This document shows positions 10,908 to 22,210 of a DNA stretch of 64,000 bases, piece after piece. Under the pieces are notes generated by a model. It was not told where the DNA came from, ran no database searches, and saw nothing but the letters and a program-made list of their open reading frames with translations. The stretch spans positions 1,096,001-1,160,000 of the forward strand of contig JACVTC010000042.1 of NCBI GenBank assembly GCA_016946835.1. Direction: 5' to 3'. Position numbers and translations under genes: made by a program. Position 1 is the stretch's first letter, and every line of letters starts with the position of its first letter. This DNA is from Neocallimastix lanati (nom. inval.) (Eukaryota > Neocallimastigomycota > Neocallimastigomycetes > Neocallimastigales > Neocallimastigaceae).

Positions 10908-12662
10908 ATGGGGTTAATTATAGATAACGAAGAAATGTGTGAAAAATTTAAAGGTTTACTTGAAGAAAAATATTTTATAGATAAATCAAATATAATAAAT
11001 GATTTTAATAAATTAATTAATAGAAATTCTGAAAAATATGTGTGTATTACAAAACCAAGAAGATTTGGTAAAACTTCAATAACAGCGATGTTAGTAACGT
11101 ATTATAGTAAAAGTATTGATTCAAAAGAAATATTTGATAAATTAAAAGTATCCAAAGGAAAAAGTTCTGATAATAAAGAGAAAAAAAACGAAATTAAACA
11201 ATATAAAGAATTTCAAGGAAAATATCATACCTTATATTTAGATTTTTCAAGCAATGTTTTTTCTTTCAAAAATTTACGTTCTTTTATATCTTCAATTAAT
11301 AGTAAATTAAAAATAGATATTGAAGAACTAAATCCTAACTCTAAAGTATTAAAAAATTATGATGATGATATAGTTGTAAATTTAAAAAATTTATATTTAG
11401 AAACCGATAAAAAGTTTATTCTTGTTATTGATGAATGGGACTACATAATCACCAATAAAAAGTTTACAGATAAAGAACGCTACAATTATATTTATTTTTT
11501 AAAGTATTTAATTAAAGATAATTCCTATTTAGCCTTTGTTTATATGACAGGAATAACAGCAATTACAAAGTATTTATATTCATTAAATTGTTTTACGGAA
11601 TATAATATTTTAAATGATAATCAATATTACGAATATTTTGGATTTACGGAAGATGAAGTTAATGAACTATGTGAAAAAAATAAAAATTTATCCTTTAAAA
11701 ATTTAAAAAGCTGGTATAATGGATATAAATCGTATAATGGTGAAAAAATTTTTAATACATGGTCAGTTATTCAAGCATTAAATTCGAATATCATTGAAAA
11801 TTATTGGTCACAAACGGGAAGTTTCAATGAGCTGAAAAAAATGATTAATTATGATATCGTTGGTGTAAAAGAAGATATTTTAGAATTGATTAATGGTAAT
11901 AAAATTAAAGTACGATTGGAAAATTATGAAGTAGAAGTTTTCCGAAATGAATCAGAAGATAATGAACATGAAAAGGAAATATTATATTCAAAAATGGTTA
12001 CTTTTGGATATTTAACATACTATAATGGAAAAATATCCATTCCAAATAAAGAATTGAAGGAAGAATTTATAAAGGCTTTAAACGATAAAGAAAGTGATTT
12101 GCAATATTTCTATAAGATGATAAAGAATTCGGATGAAATGTTGGAAATGACATTACATAAAAATGTCAAAAGAATGTGTGAAATTTTAGATAAATCCCCC
12201 ATGGAAAAAGTTATTCTTGAAGATAAAATTGATCATGCACATTTAAAACGTTTTATAGATTATTCATATTTTAATGCTCGAACGAAGTATGATATTGTTG
12301 AAGAATATCCTAATGATAATGGAACAACGGATATTATTTTTCTTCCCAAAGAAAAAAATAAAGTAAATGGAGAAATTATAATAATTGAATTAAAAGTGAA
12401 TAGTACAGCAAAAGAAGCTATTAAGCACATACATCGAAAAAAGTATTATAATGGATTAAAAGAAAAAGGATATTATGGAAATATTTTATTAATTGGAATA
12501 AATTACGACCTGAAAAAAGTAAAATATAGTTGCGTAATAGAAGAATACAATAACAATATGAAGTTATTATCAACAACAGAATTAGGAGCTGAGAGGAAAA
12601 GGAGCAATGAACTTGAAATTAATGGTGAAAATAAAAGATTAAAGAGTAGTAGTAAACCATAA
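10908..12662 (+). CDS. AAA-ATPase-like / PD-(D/E)XK nuclease protein (copy D, intact)
   Basis: A 584-residue protein of the same two-domain design as the gene at 1,711: P-loop KPRRFGKT at 49-56, Walker B ILVIDEWD near 171-178, WYNGY near 269-273, and a nuclease site formed by the D of TTDIIF near 475 with E and K of IELK near 494-496. It differs from copy B mainly in NRNSEK (38-43), in T rather than M near residue 64, and in the DIVEEYPNDNGTTDIIFLPKE segment; the truncated copy at 1-566 shares this nuclease variant. About 590 bp upstream and 160 bp downstream are also near-identical to copy B, so the two are a young segmental duplication of about 2.5 kb. A run of 21 A precedes the ATG directly. 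Its function is unknown; a nucleic-acid-directed ATPase/nuclease is the family-level guess. Confidence 0.9.
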   Translation: MGLIIDNEEMCEKFKGLLEEKYFIDKSNIINDFNKLINRNSEKYVCITKPRRFGKTSITAMLVTYYSKSIDSKEIFDKLKVSKGKSSDNKEKKNEIKQYKEFQGKYHTLYLDFSSNVFSFKNLRSFISSINSKLKIDIEELNPNSKVLKNYDDDIVVNLKNLYLETDKKFILVIDEWDYIITNKKFTDKERYNYIYFLKYLIKDNSYLAFVYMTGITAITKYLYSLNCFTEYNILNDNQYYEYFGFTEDEVNELCEKNKNLSFKNLKSWYNGYKSYNGEKIFNTWSVIQALNSNIIENYWSQTGSFNELKKMINYDIVGVKEDILELINGNKIKVRLENYEVEVFRNESEDNEHEKEILYSKMVTFGYLTYYNGKISIPNKELKEEFIKALNDKESDLQYFYKMIKNSDEMLEMTLHKNVKRMCEILDKSPMEKVILEDKIDHAHLKRFIDYSYFNARTKYDIVEEYPNDNGTTDIIFLPKEKNKVNGEIIIIELKVNSTAKEAIKHIHRKKYYNGLKEKGYYGNILLIGINYDLKKVKYSCVIEEYNNNMKLLSTTELGAERKRSNELEINGENKRLKSSSKP

Positions 12663-12825
12663 AATAATTAATTTCCAATTCCATTAAAATCATAAATAAA
12701 CATTTAAATTGTAAATAACATATAAAAAAAATGATTAAAGTAAATGAATTTTTTTTATATATAATAAAAATTTTATAATATAATATTTATAATTTTATTT
12801 AATAAAAATTGTAAGAAATAACTAA

Positions 12826-13747
12826 TTAAATATTATATTAAATTTTTGGAAAAATTCTTAAAAAAAAATAATTATAAATTTATATAAATTATAACTAATT
12901 CAAACATTGAGATACATTTAAATAATAATAGAAAATTTATTTAAATAATTATTATATTTACACTTATTAATATTATTAATTTTATTTAGTTATTCATTTA
13001 ATTATCAAGTTAATGTAAACATTAGATTTATTTATTTTTTACATTGTACAATTAAAAGAATAATTAATAAGTTTCTGTATTTTTTATAATTCTTTATTCT
13101 AGTTTAAAGATAGTTTTATATTAATAAGTTTAGATTAGAAATTAAAAATAATATTTAGAAAAATAGAATAATTTAGATCATTCCAGTTATTATTTATTTT
13201 TCCTTTTATTTGATGATCTAAATTAAAATTTAGAAAATCGATATATTAAGGTTTTATCAAAAATAAAATAATATATTTGGTTTTACTTAATGTATACGAA
13301 GATCGATATGAATAGAATATCGATCAAAACTTATCTAGTTTTTTCTTCTAATCTTTTTCTAGATAAGATATTTTTTAAGATTAGAAAACTTTTTTTTTTT
13401 ATTTAACCTTATTTCCCTAAAAAAAAAAAAAAATATAAAAACGGCTATTGATTTCCCTTTAAGAAATCAAGAGTTATTATTATAAAAAACATAGTTATAA
13501 TAATAACGATTTTATATTTTTAACTTTAATAAATTAATAATAAAGTATTTTATTCAAAAAAACATATTTTAAAATCAAAATTTTATAAAATATTTTTTCT
13601 TTTTTTTTTCGTGTTATTATTATAATTTTATAATAAACTCGAAATTAGGTAAAAAAATTTATTTTTATTTCTCAACTTAATGAATTAGTCCTTATAAGTT
13701 GTAGTTAATAATTCTATTTTGAGTTAGTTCTTAATAGAATTATTACA
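12826..13747 (+). mobile_element. Solo LTR fossil, divergent
   Basis: The 3' two-thirds (about 13,180-13,747) align with the LTRs at 19,167 and 52,544. Shared parts are the GATCGATATGGATAGAATATC-like stem, the TTATCTAG...CTAGATAA stem-loop, the AAATCAAGAGTTATTATTATAA segment, and the end AACTTAATGAATTAGTC...ATTATTACA. The left edge is uncertain because it abuts the 3' flank of copy D. It is older than the LTRs at 14.7-20 kb. Confidence 0.6.
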
Positions 13748-13772
13748 AAAATAAAAGATTATTAATGATATT

Positions 13773-13804
<32 letters not shown>

Positions 13805-13857
13805 TTATATATATATATAATAATAAAATAATAGTATTTATATTTTTTTTTTTTAAA

Positions 13858-13891
<34 letters not shown>

Positions 13892-14024
13892 TTAATACTT
13901 TAAATTTTAAATTTTTATTTTTAATAAATAAAAATATTTATTTTTATTTATAATTATTAAATAAATAAATAAATAAAAAAAAAATTAAATATTTTAACAA
14001 AATTTTTTTTAGTTTTTCAGTTCC

Positions 14025-14063
<39 letters not shown>

Positions 14064-14441
14064 TTAAATAGAAAAAGAAAATAATTATTATATATAATTA
14101 AATAAAAAAAAAAATAAATTTATTAATATTTTTTTAAAAAAAAAAAAATTATATATATAATATATGTATATTTATTTTTTATAATGAAATATTAAATTTT
14201 AAATTTTTATTGAAGGATATACATAAAGGTTTTTTTTTTTTTTTTTTTTTTAATTTTTTGTTACTTTATAAATATTTTTATAATTTTTTTATTGATATTT
14301 TTTTTATATCATTTATTTCATAGTTATAATAAAATTTAATAGTTTGCTTAAATCATCGAAATAAATAAAAGGAAAGAAAATAACATTAATCTTACCCTTT
14401 TGATTTGTTTATCCTTATTTAAAATTTTATTTATTTATTTA

Positions 14442-14473
<32 letters not shown>

Positions 14474-14704
14474 ATTAATAATATTATTTTATTTATACAT
14501 TCATTCATTAATTTTTAAAAGATTTTTTTTAAAAAGAAAATTTGATTTGTTTATTTATATTTTAATCATTTATTTAGTTATTTATTTATTTAATTAAAAT
14601 ATAAAAAAATAAAAAAAAAAAAAAAAAAAAAAAACAATTTTAATAATTATATTTGTTAAGGAGTCACACAGAATGTGGTGTATGGTGTATACACATGAGA
14701 TTTA
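13748..14704. other. AT-rich low-complexity sequence, no gene
   Basis: Long T and A runs and ATTT tandem stretches. A small non-repetitive patch at 14,658-14,700 (GGAGTCACACAGAATGTGG and following) has no recognisable match elsewhere in the window. Confidence 0.6.
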
Positions 14705-15242
14705 TATTTTTTAATTTAACAAAATTTATTTAATTAATTTTAAATAATATATTTACAATATATTAATTTCTCTACTGTAACTAATGTATTCTGTATTGTA
14801 TTCTGTATTTTATAATGTATTCTGTATTTAATTAACTATTTAATTTTATATTTTTTATATAAGGATAAATTATATGATCGAAATATCTTTTATTATTTTA
14901 TTCTTTTATTTTCGATTATTAGATTAGATTGGAAAATCGATTAATTAAGATTTTTCCCAATTATATTTTAGAAGTAATCGGTTTTACTTAATTAATGCGA
15001 TGATCGATATGGATAGAATATCGATCGAAAACTTATCTAGGTTTTTCTATCTAATCTTTTCCTAGATAAGAGATTTGTTAAGATTAGAAAACCCTTTCTT
15101 ATTTAACCTTATTTTGCATAAAAAATTTAAATAAGGCTCTTGAGTTCTCTTTGAGAAATCAAGAGTTATTATTATAAGAAAAATATAATAATAAAGAATT
15201 CAATAAATTTATTACTAAACTTAATAAAATTTAAAAAAGCTT

Positions 15243-15278
<36 letters not shown>

Positions 15279-15412
15279 TATCTTTTATAATAACATGTTC
15301 TCCTTAACTCTTATAATAAACTCACTTCAGGTAAATTTCTCATTTTATTAATATTACTATTAATAAATTGAAGATAACAATTTTGTTATAAGAAATCATA
15401 ATAAAATTGTTA
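14705..15412 (+). repeat. Left LTR of gypsy fossil 1
   Basis: Aligns with 19,290-19,983. It contains stacked stem-loops (TCGATAT...ATATCGA; CTTATCTAGG...CCTAGATAAG) followed by a TAAATAAGG TATA-like box and the CTTGAGTTCTCTTTGAG / AATCAAGAG hairpin that probably marks the transcript start. Confidence 0.8.
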
Positions 15413-15852
15413 GAATAACTCTTTCTATATAGATATAAAAAAAAAAAAAAAAATTTGAGTAACAAAAAAAAAAAAAAAATTTTTTTTTCTAATAGTTAAT
15501 AATAGAATAATATACTAATATTTTAGAATAGTTTTAAAGTAATTATAATAATTTAAAGTAATTAAAATAGTTTAGAATAAATATAATAATATATAATAGT
15601 TTAGGATAATTATAGTATTTTAGATAATTTTAGAATAATTATAACATTTTAGAATAACTTTAGAATAATAATAGATTAGAATTATTTTAATAATTTAGAA
15701 TTAACAGTATAGAATAATTTTAGATAATATAATTAATAATAGGAACAATAATTTAAATAATTAAAAAAAAAAAAAAAAAATTTACTATAATAATAATAAA
15801 TAAAGAAATAAATAAAAAATATTTAAAAATAAAATAAAAAACTACAAACTGA

Positions 15853-16083
15853 GAAGGTAATAATACCTTCATATATAGAGTTAGCCATCTAATTGGGGAT
15901 GGTGAGTACATTTTTAGGTAGTAATAAAGGAAAGGTCTTCTTTTCCTATACAGTAGCGGTTTGTACTGTACGGAAATGCAGTATTTCACGTGAAAGTATA
16001 GGTTATCCGAATGTAGCTCTAGCGAATAAGGAACTCTTGGTCACCGAAGGCCTCGAGGTTCTTCAATATTATGTATTGAAGAA
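15853..16083 (+). other. Hairpin-rich leader segment inside gypsy fossil 1
   Basis: At least six short inverted repeats follow one another: GAAGGTAA/TTACCTTC-type at 15,853-15,870, CCATC/GATGG at 15,885-15,902, GGAAA/TTTCC at 15,929-15,946, TACAGT/ACTGTA at 15,949-15,970, TTTCACGTGAAA at 15,984-15,995, and TTCTTCAATA/TATTGAAGAA at 16,059-16,083. The segment is visibly richer in G and C than its surroundings. It may be a structured leader RNA; no known RNA family is recognised. Confidence 0.45.
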
Positions 16084-16199
16084 AAATTATATAGTTTTAA
16101 TTTTAATAATGGGTTTTAACAGTTTGTTTATCCAATGAAAGGAAGCAAAAATATTTCATCATGGAAAAGATGTGGAAATTGAAACAACTTCAATTAGGA

Positions 16200-19153
16200 A
16201 ATGTTGCTGAATATACTTTGAATTCCGGAGATTGGCTGGACGTTTAGGATGGCCCGACGAAGTTTTAATTGATATCATCGGTAAGGGTCTACTTGACAAA
16301 GTCCGAGAAGAGTTTGAAAAACTCGAAAAGCCATCTACTCTTTTTGAAGCTACCAACATTATTATTGGAATTGATAAGAAGTGTTTTTTGGAAAGTTGTC
16401 TACGCCACAAACAAAAAAATAAATTTAATGGAAAAATGTCGTTTCATAGGAAGAGAAACGATTTATTAAAATCAGAAAAGAATTCTAACCATTCTCATTT
16501 TAGAAAAAATAAGTCTAAAAACGACATACTTTCAGCAAATTACACCCCGAATATTAAAACAACAATCACAACTACCTTCTACCTTGATATTAATGGAAGA
16601 AATATTAATATACTCTCTTACTGTACAAGAAATGAAAGCTTTAAAGGATTATATTAAGGAAAACTTAAAAAAGAAATTCATTAGGAAGCCAAAATCACCA
16701 GCAGGTGCACCTATATTATTTATAATGAAACACGATGGTACCCTCAGACTCTGTGTAGATTATCGCCGATTAAATGCTATCACAATCCGTAATAGCTACC
16801 CAATTCCAAGAATAAATGACTTGATTGAATCCTTTCAAGGAGCTAAGATATTTATTCGTCTTGACCTTAGATCTGCTTATAACCTAATCAGAGTTAAAGA
16901 AGGTCACGAATATCTTACTGCTTTTAGAACGCCTTTAGGACATTTCGAATATCTCGTTATGCCTTTTGGACTTCGAAATGCCCCTTCGGTTTTTCAACGT
17001 TTTGTACAAGATATCTTCAGTTATATCATTGATTCTTTCGTGCAAGTCTATCTGGACGATATCATTATTTACTCTAACAATGAAAATGAACATATTAAAC
17101 ATGTTAGGATTGTTCTTCAACTTCTCATCAACAATGGATTATATGCTAAATTAGAGAAATGTGAATTCCATGTTATTGAAACCACTTTCTTAGGCTTCAC
17201 TGTTTCTGTAGATGGTCCTACTATGGATAAAGATAAGGTAAAATCTGTTCCGGATTGGCCTATTCCAAAGAATCAAAAGGAATTACAAAGTTTTCTAGGC
17301 TTATGTAATTTCTATCGAAAGCTTATCAATAATTTTGCCAAAAATATGGAACCTCTTCGTCGACTTTTAAGGAAAAATAATACATTTAATTGGAATTAAT
17401 CAGCAAATGAAGCTTTTAATAAATTGAAAGAATCTCTTAAAGCTGATGAAGTACTCATTTTTCCTAATCCAGAGAAAGAATTCATCGTTGAAACAGATGC
17501 TAGCGACTTTGCTGTCGGTTGCATACTTTCTCAGGTTAGTGACACTGATAACTTACTGCATCCCGTAGTTTTTCATTCTAGATCCCTCAATAAAGCAGAA
17601 GTTAATTATACTATATATGATAAAGAACTTCTTGCTATAATTACTGCGTTTGAAACTTGGAGTCATCATTTAGAAGGCGCAAAATTTCCTGTTAAAGTAA
17701 TAATAGACCACAAGAACTTTTTGTATTTTAAGAAACCCAACCATTTAAATCAAAGACAAATTCGTTGGAGTCTCTTTTATCAAAGTTTGACTATAAGATT
17801 GCATTCAGATCAGGCGCTAAAAGTGGCAAACCAGATGCTATTTCAAGACACCCAGATTTTAAATCTGATTCTTCATCTGAATCACAACCTATAATTTACA
17901 ATAATGCTTTCTGTTGCGCTATAAATGACAATATTAGTAGTCTTATTGAAGCAAAGAAAACTGATAATTATTATAAAAATATCCTTTTAAAAATAATGGA
18001 TAAGTCAAACAACATCAAAAGTTCTTTATTTTCCTTCGTCGATGGCGTACTTCACTTTCAAAAGTGTATTATTATTCCTTCCAGTCTCAGGGCTAGACTT
18101 TTAATGTTTTTCCATGATGCACCCACTAGTGGCCATCAGGGGGTAGATAGGACCTTTGAAAAACTCAGAAGGAACTACTGGTGGTCTAATATGAAAAAAG
18201 ATATTTTAAATTATGTGGCTTCTTGTGATGTTTGTAGAAATAAAATCTATCGTCATAAGCCTTTTGGTAAATTAATACCACTTCCTACTCTTACAAATCC
18301 CTAAGAAGTTATTGGCGTCGATTTTATTGTTTCATTGCCTTCTTCACAAAATTGCACTTGTATCATGGTTGTTTCTGATCATTTAACCAAAATGATTCAT
18401 TTAGTACCCTGCTCCAATGTTCCCTCTGCCGATTTAACTGCCAAGCTCTTACTTTTCCAAGTCTTTAAGTATCATGGTTTTCCTAAAGTGATTGTGTCTG
18501 ATCATGGTTCCCAATTTTCTTCTCAATTTTGGACTTCGTTGTGCGATGCTATTCGTGCTAAACCAAGACTTGCTACTGCTCACCATCAACAATCAAATGG
18601 TCAGGTTGAACGAGCTAATGCTGTAATAGAACAATATCTTCGCTGCTATTGTTCTTCTGCTCAAAAAGAATGTTGTTTCTACCTCCCTTTATGTGAAATG
18701 TCCTACAACAACTCCATTCACAAATCAATATCTCAAACTCCTTTCCATGCTAACTATGGATTTGACCCAAATTGTGTTATTGATTCACCACCGATTCTGC
18801 TAAAAGATAGTGCCTCTGTTCTTACTAGGGATTGGTCTTCACATTTCAATGCCCTTCGTCAACATTTAGTTTAAACCAAAGAAGATTTTAAGAAATATGC
18901 TGACAATAAAAAATCTATAGGACCTGACTTTAAGATAAATGATTTGGTTATGCTTAAAAGATACTACTTTACGAATGAACCCTCTAGAAAATTATCCACT
19001 CAATATCTTGGACCTTTTAAAATCATCAAGAACAAGGAAAGAATGAATTACCTTTTGGAACTTCCAGAGAACTTACATCTCCGTCCGGTATTTCATATCT
19101 CACAATTAAAACCATATACTAAAAGAAATGAAGACTTAATGGAAACGTCATAA
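16200..19153 (+). pseudogene. Gag remnant and pol of gypsy fossil 1
   Basis: The reverse transcriptase occupies roughly 16.6-17.3 kb, with the LCVDYRRLN and YLDDIIIYS motifs. RNase H is at about 17.45-17.8 kb (ETDASDFAVG). The integrase zinc-binding region is near 18.1-18.25 kb, the integrase core at about 18.3-18.8 kb (VSDHGSQF, NGQVERAN), and the C-terminal domain ends near 19,153 (LRPVFHISQLKPY). The order and motifs are those of Metaviridae. Only a weak Gag-like stretch precedes the polymerase. The region is broken and not expected to yield a working polyprotein. Confidence 0.85.
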
Positions 19154-19166
19154 TTAAACAGAGCAA

Positions 19167-19985
19167 TGTAAGAATCTATAATTATTTGCCAACAAATAAT
19201 TATATTTTCTTAGTTAAGTTATTATAACTATAGCTTTATTAAATTACATATAATATTTATTCATTAAATTTATTTAATTTAATTTTAAATATTCATTAAT
19301 TTAACAAAATTTATTTAATTAATTTTAAAAAATATATTTACAATATATTAATTTCTCTACTGTAACTAATGTATTCTGTATTGTATTCTGTATTTTATAA
19401 TGTATTCTGTATTTAATTAACTATTTAATTTTATATTTTTTATATAAGGATAAATTATATGATCGAAATATCTTTTATTATTTTATTCTTTTATTTTCGA
19501 TTATTAGATTAGATTGGAAAATCGGTTAATTAAGATTTTTCCCAATTACATTTTAGAAGTAATCGGTTTTACTTAATTAATGCGATGATCGATATGGATA
19601 GAATATCGATCGAAAACTTATCTAGGTTTTTCTATCTAATCTTTTCCTAGATAAGAGATTTGTTAAGATTATAAAACCCTTTCTTATTTAACCTTATTTT
19701 CATAAAAAAATATAAAAACGGCTCTTGAGTTCTCTTTGAGAAATCAAGAGTTATTATTATAAGAAAAATATAATAATAAAAAACTCAATAAAATAATTAT
19801 TAAACTTAATAAAATTTAAAAATCTTTTTTAAAAAAATTTTATATATATACATTTTTTATACGTGTTCTCCTCAACTCTTATAATAAACTCGACTTTTAA
19901 GGTAAAATTCTCAATTTATTAATATTATTATTAATAAATTGAAGATAACAATTTTGTTATAAGAAATTTTAATAAAATTGTTACA
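19167..19985 (+). repeat. Right LTR of gypsy fossil 1
   Basis: An 819-bp LTR, TGTAAGAATC...TTGTTACA. Its 3' end is strongly palindromic: TTTATTAATATTATTATTAATAAA, then TAACAATTTT paired with an AAAATTGTTA stretch. Confidence 0.8.
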
Positions 19986-20867
19986 ATGTGATAAATAATG
20001 AAATTATAAAATTATAATAAATAATAAATAATAAATTCTTATTTAATTTAACTCAAAATTAATTCTTTTAGAAGTCCAAAAATCAATTTATGAAAATTAA
20101 TTAAAAGAAATAAATAAAAATAAAAAATAATAATAATTTAATTAATTATTAACAATATTAATTAAAATTAAAATAAATTAATAATTAATATTCTTATAAA
20201 ATTATAAATAAACAAAATAATAAACAATTTTAATAAATTGTAAATAATAAATAAACAAATTTATAAACATTTCAAAATTAAAATTAAATAGTTGAATAAT
20301 CTTTAAATTGCCTTTTATTTGAAATAATTAATATTTTATTTATTTTATCACTCAACTTTTATAAACAAATTTTAATTAAAACTTGTTTATTTTAATACTT
20401 TATTCGTAAATATTTATAATAATTATTTATTTTATTTATTTAATTGTTTATAAATGTAAATAGTTTAAAAATATTGAAAAATATAAAAACATGTAAATAT
20501 TTCTTATAAATTATTCTTTATTATTAATAATTTCAATAAATTATTTTATTAGTTTATTAATTGTTAATAATCAAATTTTTATTATTAAAATTTAAATAAA
20601 TTATTATAAATAATAAATATATTATTTTATTATTTTATTACTTTTAATAATTATTTTTCTATTATTAATTTAAATAAAAATTAATAATTAAATAAATAAA
20701 AATTAATATTAAAATAAAACAATTTTTTTTTTAATAAACAATTTTGTGTTCTAATTAACTATATTTATATTAAATTTCTTAAATTTTTCTTAGTATTTAT
20801 ACCCTTATTCGCTTCTACAAAATTTAATTTTTGTAGATTAAGAATATCCAGTATAAATCAAATGTAA
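19986..20867. other. AT-rich intergenic sequence, no gene
   Basis: About 880 bp of A+T sequence with no recognisable coding or repeat structure beyond simple TAAATAA-type runs. Confidence 0.6.
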
Positions 20868-21268
20868 TGTAACAATTTTATTATAATTTCTTATAATAAA
20901 ATTGTTATTTTCAATTTATTAATAATAATATTAATAAATTGAGAAATTTACCTGAAGTGAGTTTATTATAAGAGTTAAGGAGAACACGTTATTATAAAAG
21001 ATATATATATATATAAATTTTTTTTTAAAAAAAAGATTTTTAAATTTTATTAAGTTTAGTATTTATTTTATTGAGTTCTTTATTATTATATTTTTCTTAT
21101 AATAATAACTCCTGAGTTCTCTTTGAGAAATCAAAAGCCTTATTTATATTTTTTTATGAAAATAAGGTGAAATAAGAAAGGGTTTTCTAATCTTAACAAA
21201 TCTCTTATCTAGGAAAAGATTAGATAGAAAAACCTAGATAAGTTTTCGATCGATATTCTATCCATAAA
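20868..21268 (-). mobile_element. Antisense LTR fragment of the gypsy-1 family
   Basis: Begins TGTAACAATTTTATTATAA, the reverse complement of the right end of the LTR at 19,985. It runs through the R-region hairpins and the CTAGATAAG stem to ATTCTATCC. About half an LTR is present. Confidence 0.75.
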
Positions 21269-21862
21269 ATATTAATATCGAAAGTTCATGATTGTATTTG
21301 ATGTAATGTAATATAATGTATAATAATTATATAATAAATAGAGTAAAGAAAGATTAATAAAACAAATAATCAATTAAAATTTTTTCGTATAAAATTATAT
21401 TATTTTCCTGTCATTATTATATATATATTAGAATATATTGTTTTTTTTATCATTCCCTACAATCATTCCTAAATAAAAATAAAATATTTATTTTTATGTA
21501 AATAACGTATCAATTCTCAGAAATATACTAAATTAAAATAATAACTAATTTTTAATATTTATTAATTTAAAGTGAATTAGAGAAAATTAAAATAATTATA
21601 TTAATAATTTTATTTAAAATAAATGGAATTAAAAAATATTATAATAACTACGATTTTTAAAATCGGAAAAAAAAAAATTGAAAATAAAATATTTTTAGAA
21701 AAAAGAAAATTTTTAAAATTACCGTTTAACTTTTTTTTTCTTACTAATTATTTATAATAATTATTTATCTAAAAAATAGAAAATATTAAAATTAAATTTA
21801 AATTTAAATTGAAGTATGCTAATGTAGAGGATTAATTAATTTAAAGTATATTACATAAATTG
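21269..21862. other. AT-rich sequence, no gene
   Basis: No open frame or repeat recognised. The last bases are the AATTG target duplication of the copia element. Confidence 0.55.
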
Positions 21863-22082
21863 TGTAAGAAATATTTAAGTTTTATTAATAAGTTTATAAT
21901 TTTATTTATTATATTATTGTTGGTTATTTTAGTATTACCATAAATAAAGTTTTATTTATATAAAAATTCGTGGCTTAGCTTCATTACTAATTATGAATTA
22001 CATGAATATTCTTAGAATAAAATGCATTACTAATTATTACTAATTATTATTAATTCAATTCAATATTTTAATTATTCTAACA
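21863..22082 (-). repeat. 3' LTR of the copia element
   Basis: 220 bp, TGTAAGAAATATT...TATTCTAACA on the plus strand. It is the downstream LTR relative to the polyprotein. Confidence 0.9.
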
Positions 22083-22210
22083 TTCCGCCTAAAACTTAAA
22101 TTATTTTAGGAAATGATTTAATGTTTTGTAAAGTTGATTTTATAGTATGTATTGTTTAGTTCCGAATAGTTTGTATTAGTTTATGTCAAAAATTTTACTT
22201 GTGAAACTTT

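Larger units (their letters stand above)
14705..19985 (+). mobile_element. Ty3/gypsy LTR retrotransposon fossil 1
   Basis: The left LTR lies at about 14,705-15,412 (its start seems truncated). The right LTR lies at 19,167-19,985, beginning TGTAAGAATC and ending TTGTTACA. Between them come a structured leader, a weak Gag remnant, and pol parts in the order reverse transcriptase, RNase H, integrase, integrase C-terminal domain, which is the Ty3/gypsy order. The LTRs differ by a few percent by eye, so the insertion is moderately young, but the coding region is broken, with several breaks. Solo and antisense LTRs of the same family lie at 12.8, 20.9, 52.5 and 53.4 kb. Confidence 0.85.

Noticed and set aside
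15893-16138. An 81-codon open frame at the start of gypsy fossil 1
   Set aside because: It overlaps the hairpin-rich leader and shows no Gag or other domain; treated as non-coding leader.
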